From positions 248,001 to 312,000 of the forward strand of contig JAWHQI010000268.1 of the NCBI GenBank assembly GCA_033032865.1: a DNA stretch of 64,000 nt, read 5' to 3'. This document shows positions 60,101 to 64,000 of the stretch, in pieces. How positions within the stretch are numbered: position 1 is the first letter of the stretch; each line of letters begins with the position of its first letter. Position numbers and translations under genes: made by a program. The DNA comes from Dactylorhiza incarnata (taxonomy: Eukaryota > Streptophyta > Magnoliopsida > Asparagales > Orchidaceae). The notes beneath the pieces were generated by a model that worked only from the letters and a program-made list of their open reading frames with translations, was not told the origin of the DNA and did no database searches.

Positions 60101-63100
60101 ACGTTCGTGACCTGGGGCTCGGCAAGCAGCGAGCCGCCTGGGCTCCGTTGGCCCAGGGTGCTGAACCCCGAAGTGATGATATTCTGTTTCGGCGGGCGGG
60201 GCGAGCCCACTGGAGTAGGGACTCGCCTCTCCGGGGTCGGGGGATGGGACCCTGTAAAAGGAATAATGCGAGTCAGCGTCCAAAGAAGAGCAATAGAGAG
60301 CATGACAAACAACGTACCGGGGCGCGAGGGTGAGGCTCGCAAGTCAGTTGTTCTCACATCTGGTGGCTTATCAGCCACCCCGGGAGAGGCGGGGCGAGAC
60401 CCCGTCGGAGACGGCCTGAACCTGTGAGGCGAGCTCGTGGCGGGGAGATGAAGAAGAAGGCGACGACCCGTCCTCTCTCGGCGACCGCCGGATGGTCTTC
60501 GTCTTCTTGTTCAGAGGCGGAGGCGGAGTAGGTTCCGGAGAGACCCAAGATGCGAGCGCAGTAGCTTTGGACTTTTGGCTCGCTTGCGAGGCCTTAAGGC
60601 GAGCCAGTAGCTCCTCCCTCTTAGACATCTTGAGCGGGACCGTGGAGAGCAGCGAGACAGGAAAGAAGGAGAAAAAGGCTCATGTATCAGTCTGGGAGGA
60701 TGGTATTTATAGCTTTGGGCATGGGGCCCACCAAAAGATTCTCACCACGTCACCAGGGGCCGGCGAACACCAGGGGTTGGACGTTTTTTCGCGAGCCTAA
60801 GATAGCCTCGCGAAGAGCGGGGATTGTGTACAACCCCGGTGTCCGCCAGGAGGGGAGCGGAGACAAAGGGACCATCAGGCGAAAAAGTAAGAAGGCGAAC
60901 GAGCCATGGGGCCGGGCGAGCCGGGCTCTCGCAGGCTGCTCGCGGGAAGGCGAGCAGGCCAGAGCCTAGTCGCTCGCTCGCGGGAAGGCGGGCGAGCCGA
61001 ACCTCTCGGTTCGCGAGTAAGGCCCTCGGGGGTGGCTCGCCCAGGAAGGATTCGTAATCGTTTTTACCCAAAAGCCCCTGGTGGTCTGCAGTTAGTCCTT
61101 CCAAACAGCGGAGTTTTGCTGTTGGCAGACCATTTTGGGTTGCGTATAGCAAAAGTGTAAGTCGGAATCTCGTTATTGACAAACCAGACTTAAAAAACTA
61201 TAAATAGACCTTGAAGGGCACCTTGGGAGAGAATTCCAATCTCAGTATTCTGAGCTTCTTCCTCCCTAGGTTATCTTGGCTTAGCTCTTAAGCTCTCCAA
61301 GGTACTCAGTCTCAGCTTTGGCTTGGGAGGGGAAGCGCTCAAAGATCTTCCGGGTGTGTGGTGGGACCTCCTCGCTGCGACCAAGGGTTTGTCCTTAGTT
61401 CCGAGTCTCCGATCGGTTCCTTCCGAGGAATTAGTAAGTGCTAGCTGCCCCTCTTCATTGAGGGCCCGAGCTCCACAAAGAAGCCAAGTCCTGGTTTCAA
61501 CACTCTAATTCTCCATCTATGGTTCTGCCATTTCCCACTGACACTGAGGAATTTGATCTTCCAAGCATTCTTCTGGCTAGTTCTACTCCTCAACATAACA
61601 CTACTCCATCCTCTTATCAACATCCAACCACCAACATATCATCTGATCCTCCTTCACCTACTTCTCTTCCATTATCATCTAAGACTAATTCTCATGATAT
61701 CATTCCATCTGATTCTAAGCCTAGAAAAACTACTCGACCCATTGTCAAACCCAAATGGCAAAGTGACTATATTTGCTCATCCATCTCTGGTACCGACCAC
61801 ATTGCTTCTCCTAGTGGTTCACCCTTGCCTTTAGTCAAGGAACCTGTCACCTATGCTGAAGCTTATCAAGATGACAGTTGGAGACATGCAATGAAATCTG
61901 AAATTCAGGCTTTAGAAGAAAACAACACATGGATTATCACCAAGTTGCCACCCGGAAAACATGTCGTCGGCTGCAAATGGATTTATAAACTCAAGTACAA
62001 TCCTGATGGCTCCATGGATCGATATAAGGCGCGCTTGGTCGCAAAAGGGTACACTCGAACAAAAGGCCTCGATCACCAGGACACGTTTGCCCATGTAGCT
62101 AAAATGACAGCAGAGCGAGCTCTTCTCACGGTTGCTGTCTCTAAAGGCTAGTTTCTTCGTCAACTAAATGTCAACAACGCTTTTTTGCATGGAGATCTCC
62201 TGGAGGAGTTTATATGCGTCTACCTCCTGGTTTTGCCTCCTCCACAACTGCCAAAACTGAAAATATAGTTTACCGACTACTCAAATCAATCTATGGACTT
62301 AAACAATCCTCCAGAGAGTGGTTTTCCAAGTTCTCCAGCACATTGATATCTCTTGGTTTCACACAATCTCAATATGATCACTCTCTTTTTGACCAAATTA
62401 AACAATGGCCATTTCTTTGTTCTCTTGGTCTATGTTGACGATATAAATCTCGCCAGCACCCATCAAGCAAATATTGATACATTAACTTATGCTTTGCACC
62501 AGCAGTTCAAACTAAAGAATTTAGGATCCTTGACATACTTCATAGGCCTAGAAATTCATCGAACATTCGCCGTCCTTTCCCTACATCAACAAAAGTGCCC
62601 AAGATATTATTTCAGATGTTGGCGTGTTTGCAGCTAAATCTAGCTTAATTCCTATAGAACAGAATCATCATCTCAACGATCATGATGGTGAGATACTCCC
62701 TGATCCTGCTGCTTATCGGAGATTAATTGGTCGATTAATCTATCTAACAGTCTCTCGGCCTGATCTAGCCTATTTTGTCCATATTTTGAGCCAATTCATG
62801 GCTACACCATGACAACCTCACTTAAACATGGCTTACAAAATCCTGCGGTATGTTAAAGCACTCTTGGGCAGGGACTCTATTTCCCTGCTAACTCTCCTTT
62901 AAAACTTTCAGCATTTTGAAATTGCCGACTGGGCCTCTTGCCCCATGACCAGGCGATCAACAGCTAGTTTTTGTGTTATGTTGGGGAACTCCCTCATCTC
63001 CTAGAAATAAAAAAAACAGCCCACTATCTCTAAGTCCTCGGGTGAATCTGAATATCGGGCCATGGCCTCTGTCTGTTGCGAGCTCAGCTGGCTTCTCAAT

Positions 63101-64000
63101 CTGTTAAACGACCTACAGCTCAAAGATCTTACTCCTCTTTCTCTAGCTCGTGACAATCAAGTTGTGCTTCATATTGCCTCTAATCCCATTTATCATGAAC
63201 GAACGAAGCATATCGAGCTAGATTGCCACTTAGTTCGAGAAAAACTGGCTTCGGGCATGATCGTCGCCCACTATCTACCTACACATCTCCAGCTTGCAGA
63301 TTTTTTCACCAAGGCGCTTGGCCACTCTCAGTTCAAGTTTCTAATAAGCAAGTTGGGCATTTGTACCAACTTACAAATTCCAACTTGGGGGGAGATGATA
63401 AATTATATAACTGACATCTTTGTAATATTTATTACTTAGTTTTTTAAATTTGAAAAAGATAATTATTCTGTTATTTTCTGTTTAAAAGGCTCTGCATATA
63501 TAAACAGTGCTTCATCTTTCAATGTAAGAATGCATTCTGGAATGAATGAAATCATGAATACAGAGGATTGAGCCCCAAATTACTGTGTCGTTTCCTTGCA
63601 TCTTTGGGATTTCCTGCTTAACATTGTTATCTTCTTCCTCTCCTCTGTTCTGTTCTTCCACTCGACAGAACTGTTGCACACACTCCCTGTTCATGCGAAC
63701 ACCTTGGGGGAATTCCCGTTCATCTCCACCTAGTGCGAATTAGGTTAGTATCAGATTCATCACCCAACGCAAAGGGGATTCTAATCATCATCTTCACTCA
63801 GACATCAACCAGCGGAAATGCCAGTGCTTTCTCAACAACAACAAAAATTTACAGGAACAAATAACTTCCGGTCACTAATTGCGACAACAAACCTGGAGAT
63901 CCGCAAGAAGGCACGCGACGGACAGCGCCCGGGAGAGTGGAGAACGGCCGTCAGAAGAGAGGGGAAGCGAGTGGAGCAGAGGAATGGCGAGTTTCAGCGA
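36022..64000 (-). CDS. CRSH: CRSH: Ca2+-activated RelA/SpoT homologue, (p)ppGpp synthetase (5' end beyond window)
   Basis: Minus-strand gene of at least four exons: 64000-63893 (continues outside), 41208-40282, 37423-37142 and 36195-36022. All junctions are GT..AG and in phase 0. The product has a degenerate HD-like region, a RelA/SpoT ppGpp synthetase domain ([42 protein letters not shown]) and two C-terminal EF-hands ([24 protein letters not shown]). This domain order is specific to plant CRSH, a plastid enzyme making (p)ppGpp in response to calcium. The exon sequences are uninterrupted. The N-terminal transit peptide would be outside the window. Intron 1 is 22,684 bp because of a nest of transposons; introns 2 and 3 (2858 and 946 bp) also contain elements. 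Confidence 0.93.
36341..36435 (+). mobile_element. Au-type SINE fragment in CRSH intron 3
   Basis: GGGCAGCCCGGTGCACAAA, then GGGTCTGGGAAAGGGTC, then CAAACCTTACCCTGCATTTT. This matches the tRNA-derived head (box A/box B zone) of the plant Au SINE family, with moderate decay. Confidence 0.75.
36555..36745 (-). pseudogene. Vestigial duplicate of the CRSH exon 4 splice region
   Basis: This segment matches 36160-36335, the start of exon 4 and the end of intron 3: both contain CAAGTTCAATCTGT, AACAAAGA(A/G)TTTGTTT, CATTGAAATGG and AACAAATCAAAA(A/G)TCTA. The duplicate keeps a CGACAG|ATTGAACTTGA acceptor-like site, but the coding sequence after it has decayed. A SINE lies between the two copies. Confidence 0.7.
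36755..36980. mobile_element. Foldback MITE (copy 2) in CRSH intron 3
   Basis: Same family as 34515 and 38582 (CATAACATG centre, GGGGAGGTTTTTGTAATTTC arm). A run of about 28 C residues and CCACCACCACC lies in the centre (36849-36886). Confidence 0.7.
37142..37423 (-). CDS. CRSH: CRSH exon 3 (EF-hands)
   Basis: Acceptor ACATGCAG|GCG, donor AAACAG|GTATGG, 94 codons. It begins [19 protein letters not shown] and includes both EF-hand loops with Asp at positions 1, 3 and 5 and Glu at 12. Confidence 0.93.
37840..38982 (-). mobile_element. Copia-type remnant (LTR plus GC-rich leader) in CRSH intron 2
   Basis: TCTGATACCA at 38461-38470 is the complement of the TGGTATCAGA primer site. Next to it begins an LTR 38471-38982 (TGTAGAGAGAG ... 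ATCTTAACA). The GC-rich 37850-38450 is leader-like. No pol is present and no second LTR was found. A foldback MITE interrupts the LTR. Confidence 0.6.
38582..38863. mobile_element. Foldback MITE (copy 3), nearly perfect 280-bp hairpin
   Basis: TAGGATTATTTACCGGGACC at the left faces GGTCCCGGTAAATAATCCTA at the right. The arms stay complementary for most of their 140 bp. It is the best-preserved copy of the family, inserted in the LTR of the copia remnant. Confidence 0.88.
39300..39395 (+). repeat. Minisatellite, about three units
   Basis: The phrase (G/C)TGTTGATGCCCT followed by AGTTGTGGTA(T/C)ATCTAT recurs at about 39304, 39340 and 39376. Confidence 0.65.
39922..40143. mobile_element. Tourist-like MITE (copy 3) in CRSH intron 2
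   Basis: The inverted repeats GGCTCTGTTTGGCGC / GCGCCAAACAGAGCC are perfect apart from one or two bases, with TSD TTA on both sides (39919-39921 and 40144-40146). It ends 138 bp from the CRSH exon 2 donor. Confidence 0.88.
40282..41208 (-). CDS. CRSH: CRSH exon 2 (HD-like region and ppGpp synthetase)
   Basis: Acceptor GTTTTGCAG|ATG, donor CATGAG|GTAATA, 309 codons. It begins [11 protein letters not shown] and ends [11 protein letters not shown]. It contains the full synthetase domain. The paired His-Asp of a working hydrolase is not seen in the HD-like part, as expected for CRSH. Confidence 0.95.
41209..42126 (-). other. CRSH intron 1, part next to exon 2
   Basis: Noncoding. It holds the palindromic repeat cluster at 41853-41965 and otherwise AT-rich sequence. 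With 63624-63892 this would make an ancestral intron of about 1.2 kb before transposon insertion. Confidence 0.75.
41853..41965. repeat. Palindromic GATCGGCGATCGCCGAT repeats in CRSH intron 1
   Basis: About four variants of a 16-bp palindrome ATCGGCGATCGCCGAT or half-sites, separated by AGTGTAAC(T/C)G, stand in a row. No known element end was recognised. Confidence 0.7.
42127..42355 (+). repeat. 5' LTR of the outer copia
   Basis: 229 bp, TG..CA, immediately followed by TGGTATCAGAGC. Confidence 0.92.
42484..43587 (+). pseudogene. Outer copia: gag and integrase C-terminal part (left block)
   Basis: 42484-42822 encodes a UBN2-type gag ([39 protein letters not shown]). 42840-43160 continues gag with stops. 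At about 43200 the sequence jumps to the integrase end (43325-43560: [33 protein letters not shown]), so about 2 kb of gag-pol are missing. The block stops at the TSD of the nested element. Confidence 0.85.
43588..44264 (+). repeat. 5' LTR of the nested Tat element
   Basis: 677 bp, TGTACAACCCC to GGTTTCAACA, with TATAAATA at 43961-43968. The internal region begins TTTTTGGTGCGGTGAGC, probably the primer site; I cannot name its tRNA with certainty. Confidence 0.93.
44320..45838 (+). pseudogene. Gag of the nested Tat element, frameshifted
   Basis: Fragments in changing frames: [13 protein letters not shown] at 44320; [19 protein letters not shown] and HLQWFEDM near 44765-44860; [22 protein letters not shown] and [19 protein letters not shown] at 44930-45110; a Gly/Arg-rich stretch; a zinc knuckle of the Tat type ([15 protein letters not shown], about 45615-45660); and a conserved IEVIHGGG just before the DNA insert. 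At least two frameshifts and a TAG after the knuckle make it dead. Confidence 0.85.
45849..45995 (+). repeat. Purine-only tract at the left end of the DNA element
   Basis: About 145 bp almost entirely of A and G (GGGGGAAAAAGGGGGG, then GAAAAAAGAAAAAGAGGGGG). It lies between the terminal repeat and the first palindromic array. It can form triplex DNA and gives long but meaningless ORFs on both strands. Confidence 0.85.
46018..46310. repeat. Palindromic 22-bp array, left (about 14 units)
   Basis: Units of 21-22 bp: CTCTCCGCGGAGATCCAAATGG and variants (ATCTCCGCGGAGAACCCTTT). The core TCTCCGCGGAGA is self-complementary. It lies 3' of the Ulp1 gene, about 180 bp from the left end of the element. 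Confidence 0.95.
46514..48956 (-). CDS. DUF1985/plant-mobile-like domain fused to Ulp1 (C48) cysteine protease, six exons
   Basis: Predicted exons (minus): 48956-48312, 48232-48101, 48025-47338, 47219-47050, 46974-46759, 46678-46514. All phases fit and no stop is met. Exon 1 encodes a plant-mobile/DUF1985-like domain ([18 protein letters not shown]). Exon 3 is Pro/Ser-rich with a coiled coil. Exons 4-6 form a SUMO-type protease with His in HWYLLV, Asp in IHDSL, Gln in [13 protein letters not shown] and the catalytic Cys in that motif. The donor after exon 1 is good (GTAAGT), but no AG precedes exon 2, so that acceptor may be mutated; the exon 3/4 junction is the least certain. Such fusions are known as passenger genes in plant DNA transposons. 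Confidence 0.75.
49034..49395. repeat. Palindromic 22-bp array, middle (about 17 units)
   Basis: The same CTCTCCGCGGAGAGCCA units, turning into CTCCGTGGAGTGCC and CTCCGTTTAGATCC variants to the right. It lies just upstream of the protease gene (start 48956) and just downstream of the transposase-like gene (stop 49506). Confidence 0.95.
49506..53108 (-). pseudogene. Transposase-like gene, 1201 codons with one in-frame TGA
   Basis: Two open blocks, 53108-51840 and 51836-49506, share one frame and are separated only by TGA 51837-51839. Block 1: a zinc ribbon ([11 protein letters not shown] ... CKK), then [16 protein letters not shown], a [16 protein letters not shown] stretch and [10 protein letters not shown]. 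This order of Asp/His and Asp motifs resembles an RNase-H-fold DDE transposase. Block 2: mostly helical and Ser/Thr-rich linkers, with SANT/Myb-like segments at about its residues 555-600 ([29 protein letters not shown]) and 680-735. The TGA falls right after YLDKCC, where the catalytic core would be cut. The first in-frame ATG is at 53072; the frame opens at a GTG or an upstream exon. I know no plant family with this order; similar zinc-ribbon and D-x-H motifs occur in fungal proteins (from memory). Confidence 0.7.
53283..53492. repeat. Palindromic 22-bp array, right (about 10 units)
   Basis: Units GGCTCTCCGCGGAGAGCC-AAAC/GAAT type with variants. It lies about 175 bp upstream of the transposase-like frame and about 340 bp from the right end of the element. 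Confidence 0.95.
53493..53843 (-). other. Right subterminal region of the DNA element
   Basis: A GC-rich stretch with GAGGAGAGC repeats, then GCTGAATAAAATAATATTATTCAGTC, an 8-bp-stem inverted repeat, then the terminal TACCAGAGTG. The ORF at 53523-53750 has no recognisable domain. Confidence 0.55.
53844..57834 (+). pseudogene. Pol of the nested Tat element: protease, RT, two RNase H domains, integrase
   Basis: Protease at about 53896-54330; its active-site segment reads [10 protein letters not shown] where D-N/T-G is expected. RT at 54680-55440 has [15 protein letters not shown] and [10 protein letters not shown] near 55292, with a one-base loss near 55102 and a second shift near 55430. The first RNase H is at 55700-56050. 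A second, archaeal-like RNase H at 56100-56480 ([31 protein letters not shown]) is the Tat hallmark. Integrase at 56640-57830 has [15 protein letters not shown] and [14 protein letters not shown]. Stops at TAG 56054, TGA 56344 and TAA 57520 interrupt it. Catalytic boxes of RT and integrase are otherwise kept, so decay is moderate. Confidence 0.92.
57925..59040 (+). repeat. Tandem repeat of about 95 bp, 11-12 units, in the Tat 3' region
   Basis: Each unit contains GCTGGAGTGCCCCAGATCG, CGGGCTCTCATAGACGG and CTCTGGAGAGGCTGGC, which is repeated with few changes. One unit (near 58350) is shortened. Short ORFs running through it come from the near 3n periodicity. Confidence 0.93.
59041..59499 (+). 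other. Tat 3' region between tandem repeats and antisense gene
   Basis: Contains phrases of GCTCGC(G/A)AG type seen in the LTR. Nothing coding is recognised on either strand. Confidence 0.4.
59500..60628 (-). CDS. Antisense spliced gene in the Tat element (unknown function)
   Basis: On the minus strand a frame starts at ATG 60628 ([20 protein letters not shown]) and runs to about 60371. A second block at about 60378-60005 is spliced by CCCCG|GTACGTTG (donor near 60317) and TTTTACAG|GG (acceptor near 60254). A third block opens after CACTCGCAG|GTG (about 59930) and runs to TAA near 59500, with [19 protein letters not shown] and [22 protein letters not shown] (coiled-coil-like). The junction between blocks 1 and 2 needs a frameshift or another intron. 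A TATA box lies upstream (60704-60711). Antisense ORFs between pol and the 3' LTR are known in some Tat-lineage elements, with unknown function. Confidence 0.6.
60704..60711 (-). promoter_or_regulatory. TATA box of the antisense gene
   Basis: The minus strand reads GCTATAAATACCATC, 76-83 bp upstream of the ATG at 60628. It is outside the LTR, so it would be a promoter separate from the element's own. Confidence 0.55.
60813..60826 (+). other. Polypurine tract of the nested Tat element
   Basis: GAAGAGCGGGGATTG directly precedes TGTACAACCCC at 60827. The same tract precedes 9005. Confidence 0.8.
60827..61502 (+). repeat. 3' LTR of the nested Tat element
   Basis: 676 bp, homologous to 43588-44264 with about 30 substitutions and one indel. 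TATAAATA at 61199-61206. Confidence 0.93.
61508..63395 (+). pseudogene. Outer copia: RT and RNase H (right block)
   Basis: It continues the copia frame after the TSD ([12 protein letters not shown]). [50 protein letters not shown], and an intact [12 protein letters not shown] near 62430. RNase [34 protein letters not shown] near 63160-63245. Stops (TAG 62149) and several frameshifts interrupt it. Confidence 0.9.
63396..63623 (+). repeat. 3' LTR of the outer copia
   Basis: 228 bp, partner of 42127-42355. The flank TTGTT follows. Confidence 0.92.
63624..63892 (-). other. CRSH intron 1, part next to exon 1
   Basis: Noncoding intron sequence between the copia LTR and the exon 1 donor at 63892-63891. 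The ORF at 63512-63694 is an artefact across the LTR border. Confidence 0.8.
63893..64000 (-). CDS. CRSH: CRSH exon 1 (3' end; continues beyond window)
   Basis: Minus-strand frame of 36 codons: [20 protein letters not shown], then [16 protein letters not shown], followed by the donor CAG|GTTTGT. As recalled, Arabidopsis CRSH has a closely similar segment directly before MDAEV, which is where exon 2 starts here. The rest of the exon, with the plastid transit peptide, is outside the window. Confidence 0.85.

Larger units (their letters stand above)
43588..61502 (+). mobile_element. Tat-lineage Ty3/gypsy element nested in the outer copia
   Basis: LTRs are 43588-44264 and 60827-61502. A perfect 5-bp TSD CTCTA lies at 43583-43587 and 61503-61507, and the copia frame resumes directly after it. 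Gag (44320-45838) and pol (53844-57834) are split by an 8-kb DNA element. A second, archaeal-like RNase H (56100-56480), a 3' tandem repeat zone (57925-59040) and an antisense gene (60628-59500) are features of the Tat lineage. About 30 mismatches between the LTRs (roughly 95% identity) make it much older than the Tekay-like copy. Without the DNA insert it would be 9.9 kb. Confidence 0.95.
42127..63623 (+). mobile_element. Outer Ty1/copia element in CRSH intron 1, split by a nested Ty3 element
   Basis: LTRs 42127-42355 and 63396-63623 are about 94% alike (TGATAAATTATATAA start, CTGCTTAACA end; TATATAAA box near 42227). The primer site TGGTATCAGAGC follows at 42356 and a GGGGGGAGA polypurine tract precedes 63396. 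Flanking 5-mers are GTGTT (42122) and TTGTT (63624), an imperfect TSD. It is interrupted from 43588 to 61502 by the Tat element. It lacks the zinc knuckle, protease and integrase core, so it was internally deleted. Confidence 0.92.

Noticed and set aside
1..64000. tRNA, rRNA or other structural RNA genes
   Set aside because: No cloverleaf or rRNA-like segment was recognised; the only tRNA-related sequence is the SINE head at 36341.

Overview
The window is plant nuclear DNA dominated by transposable elements. It has spliceosomal introns, plant-type LTR retrotransposons, Tourist-like MITEs, an Au-type SINE and a chloroplast-type CRSH gene. The GC-rich coding exons (14131-15036 and 63893-64000) hint at a monocot, but I cannot name a species. 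Only two host genes are clear: a PHD/zinc-finger gene at 14131-15036 (+) and a CRSH (Ca2+-activated RelA/SpoT homologue) gene on the minus strand whose exons lie at 36022-36195, 37142-37423, 40282-41208 and 63893-64000 (the last runs off the window).

Left part (1-12745): a very young Tekay/Del chromovirus (Ty3/gypsy; 1-8287, 5' end outside the window). Its two LTR copies show only two differences over 1250 bp, and an apparent 82-bp intron lies between gag and protease. It sits inside the 3' repeat array of an older Tat-type Ty3 element (8288-10781). That element's LTR carries about 21 tandem G-quadruplex-like/hairpin units. The Tat element is itself inserted in a decayed hAT transposase gene (10782-12745).

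Middle part (12746-36021): the zinc-finger gene with site II and telo-box promoter motifs; a large-LTR Ty3 element on the minus strand (17715-23052, TSD GTATG) with a solo LTR inside one LTR; a minus-strand copia directly abutting it (23058-28906) that carries a 600-bp hAT element; a truncated retroelement (30433-31255); a LINE tail; MITEs; and one or two orphan exon-like ORFs.

Right part (36022-64000): the CRSH gene. Its introns 2 and 3 hold a SINE, MITEs, a copia remnant and a vestigial copy of the last exon. Intron 1 has been expanded to about 22.7 kb by a three-level nest: a copia (42127-63623) holds a Tat-lineage Ty3 element (43588-61502, TSD CTCTA), which holds an 8.0-kb DNA element (45839-53843).

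That innermost element is the most unusual object here. It has 10-bp terminal inverted repeats starting CACT and three arrays of a 22-bp unit built on an 18-bp palindrome. It carries a six-exon DUF1985/plant-mobile-domain-like plus Ulp1 protease gene, and a 1201-codon transposase-like frame interrupted by one TGA. I could not assign that frame to a familiar plant transposase family. The arrays lie upstream of both genes and near the 3' end, which suggests transposase-binding and autoregulatory sites. The enclosing Tat element also carries a spliced antisense gene with its own TATA box between pol and the 3' LTR.
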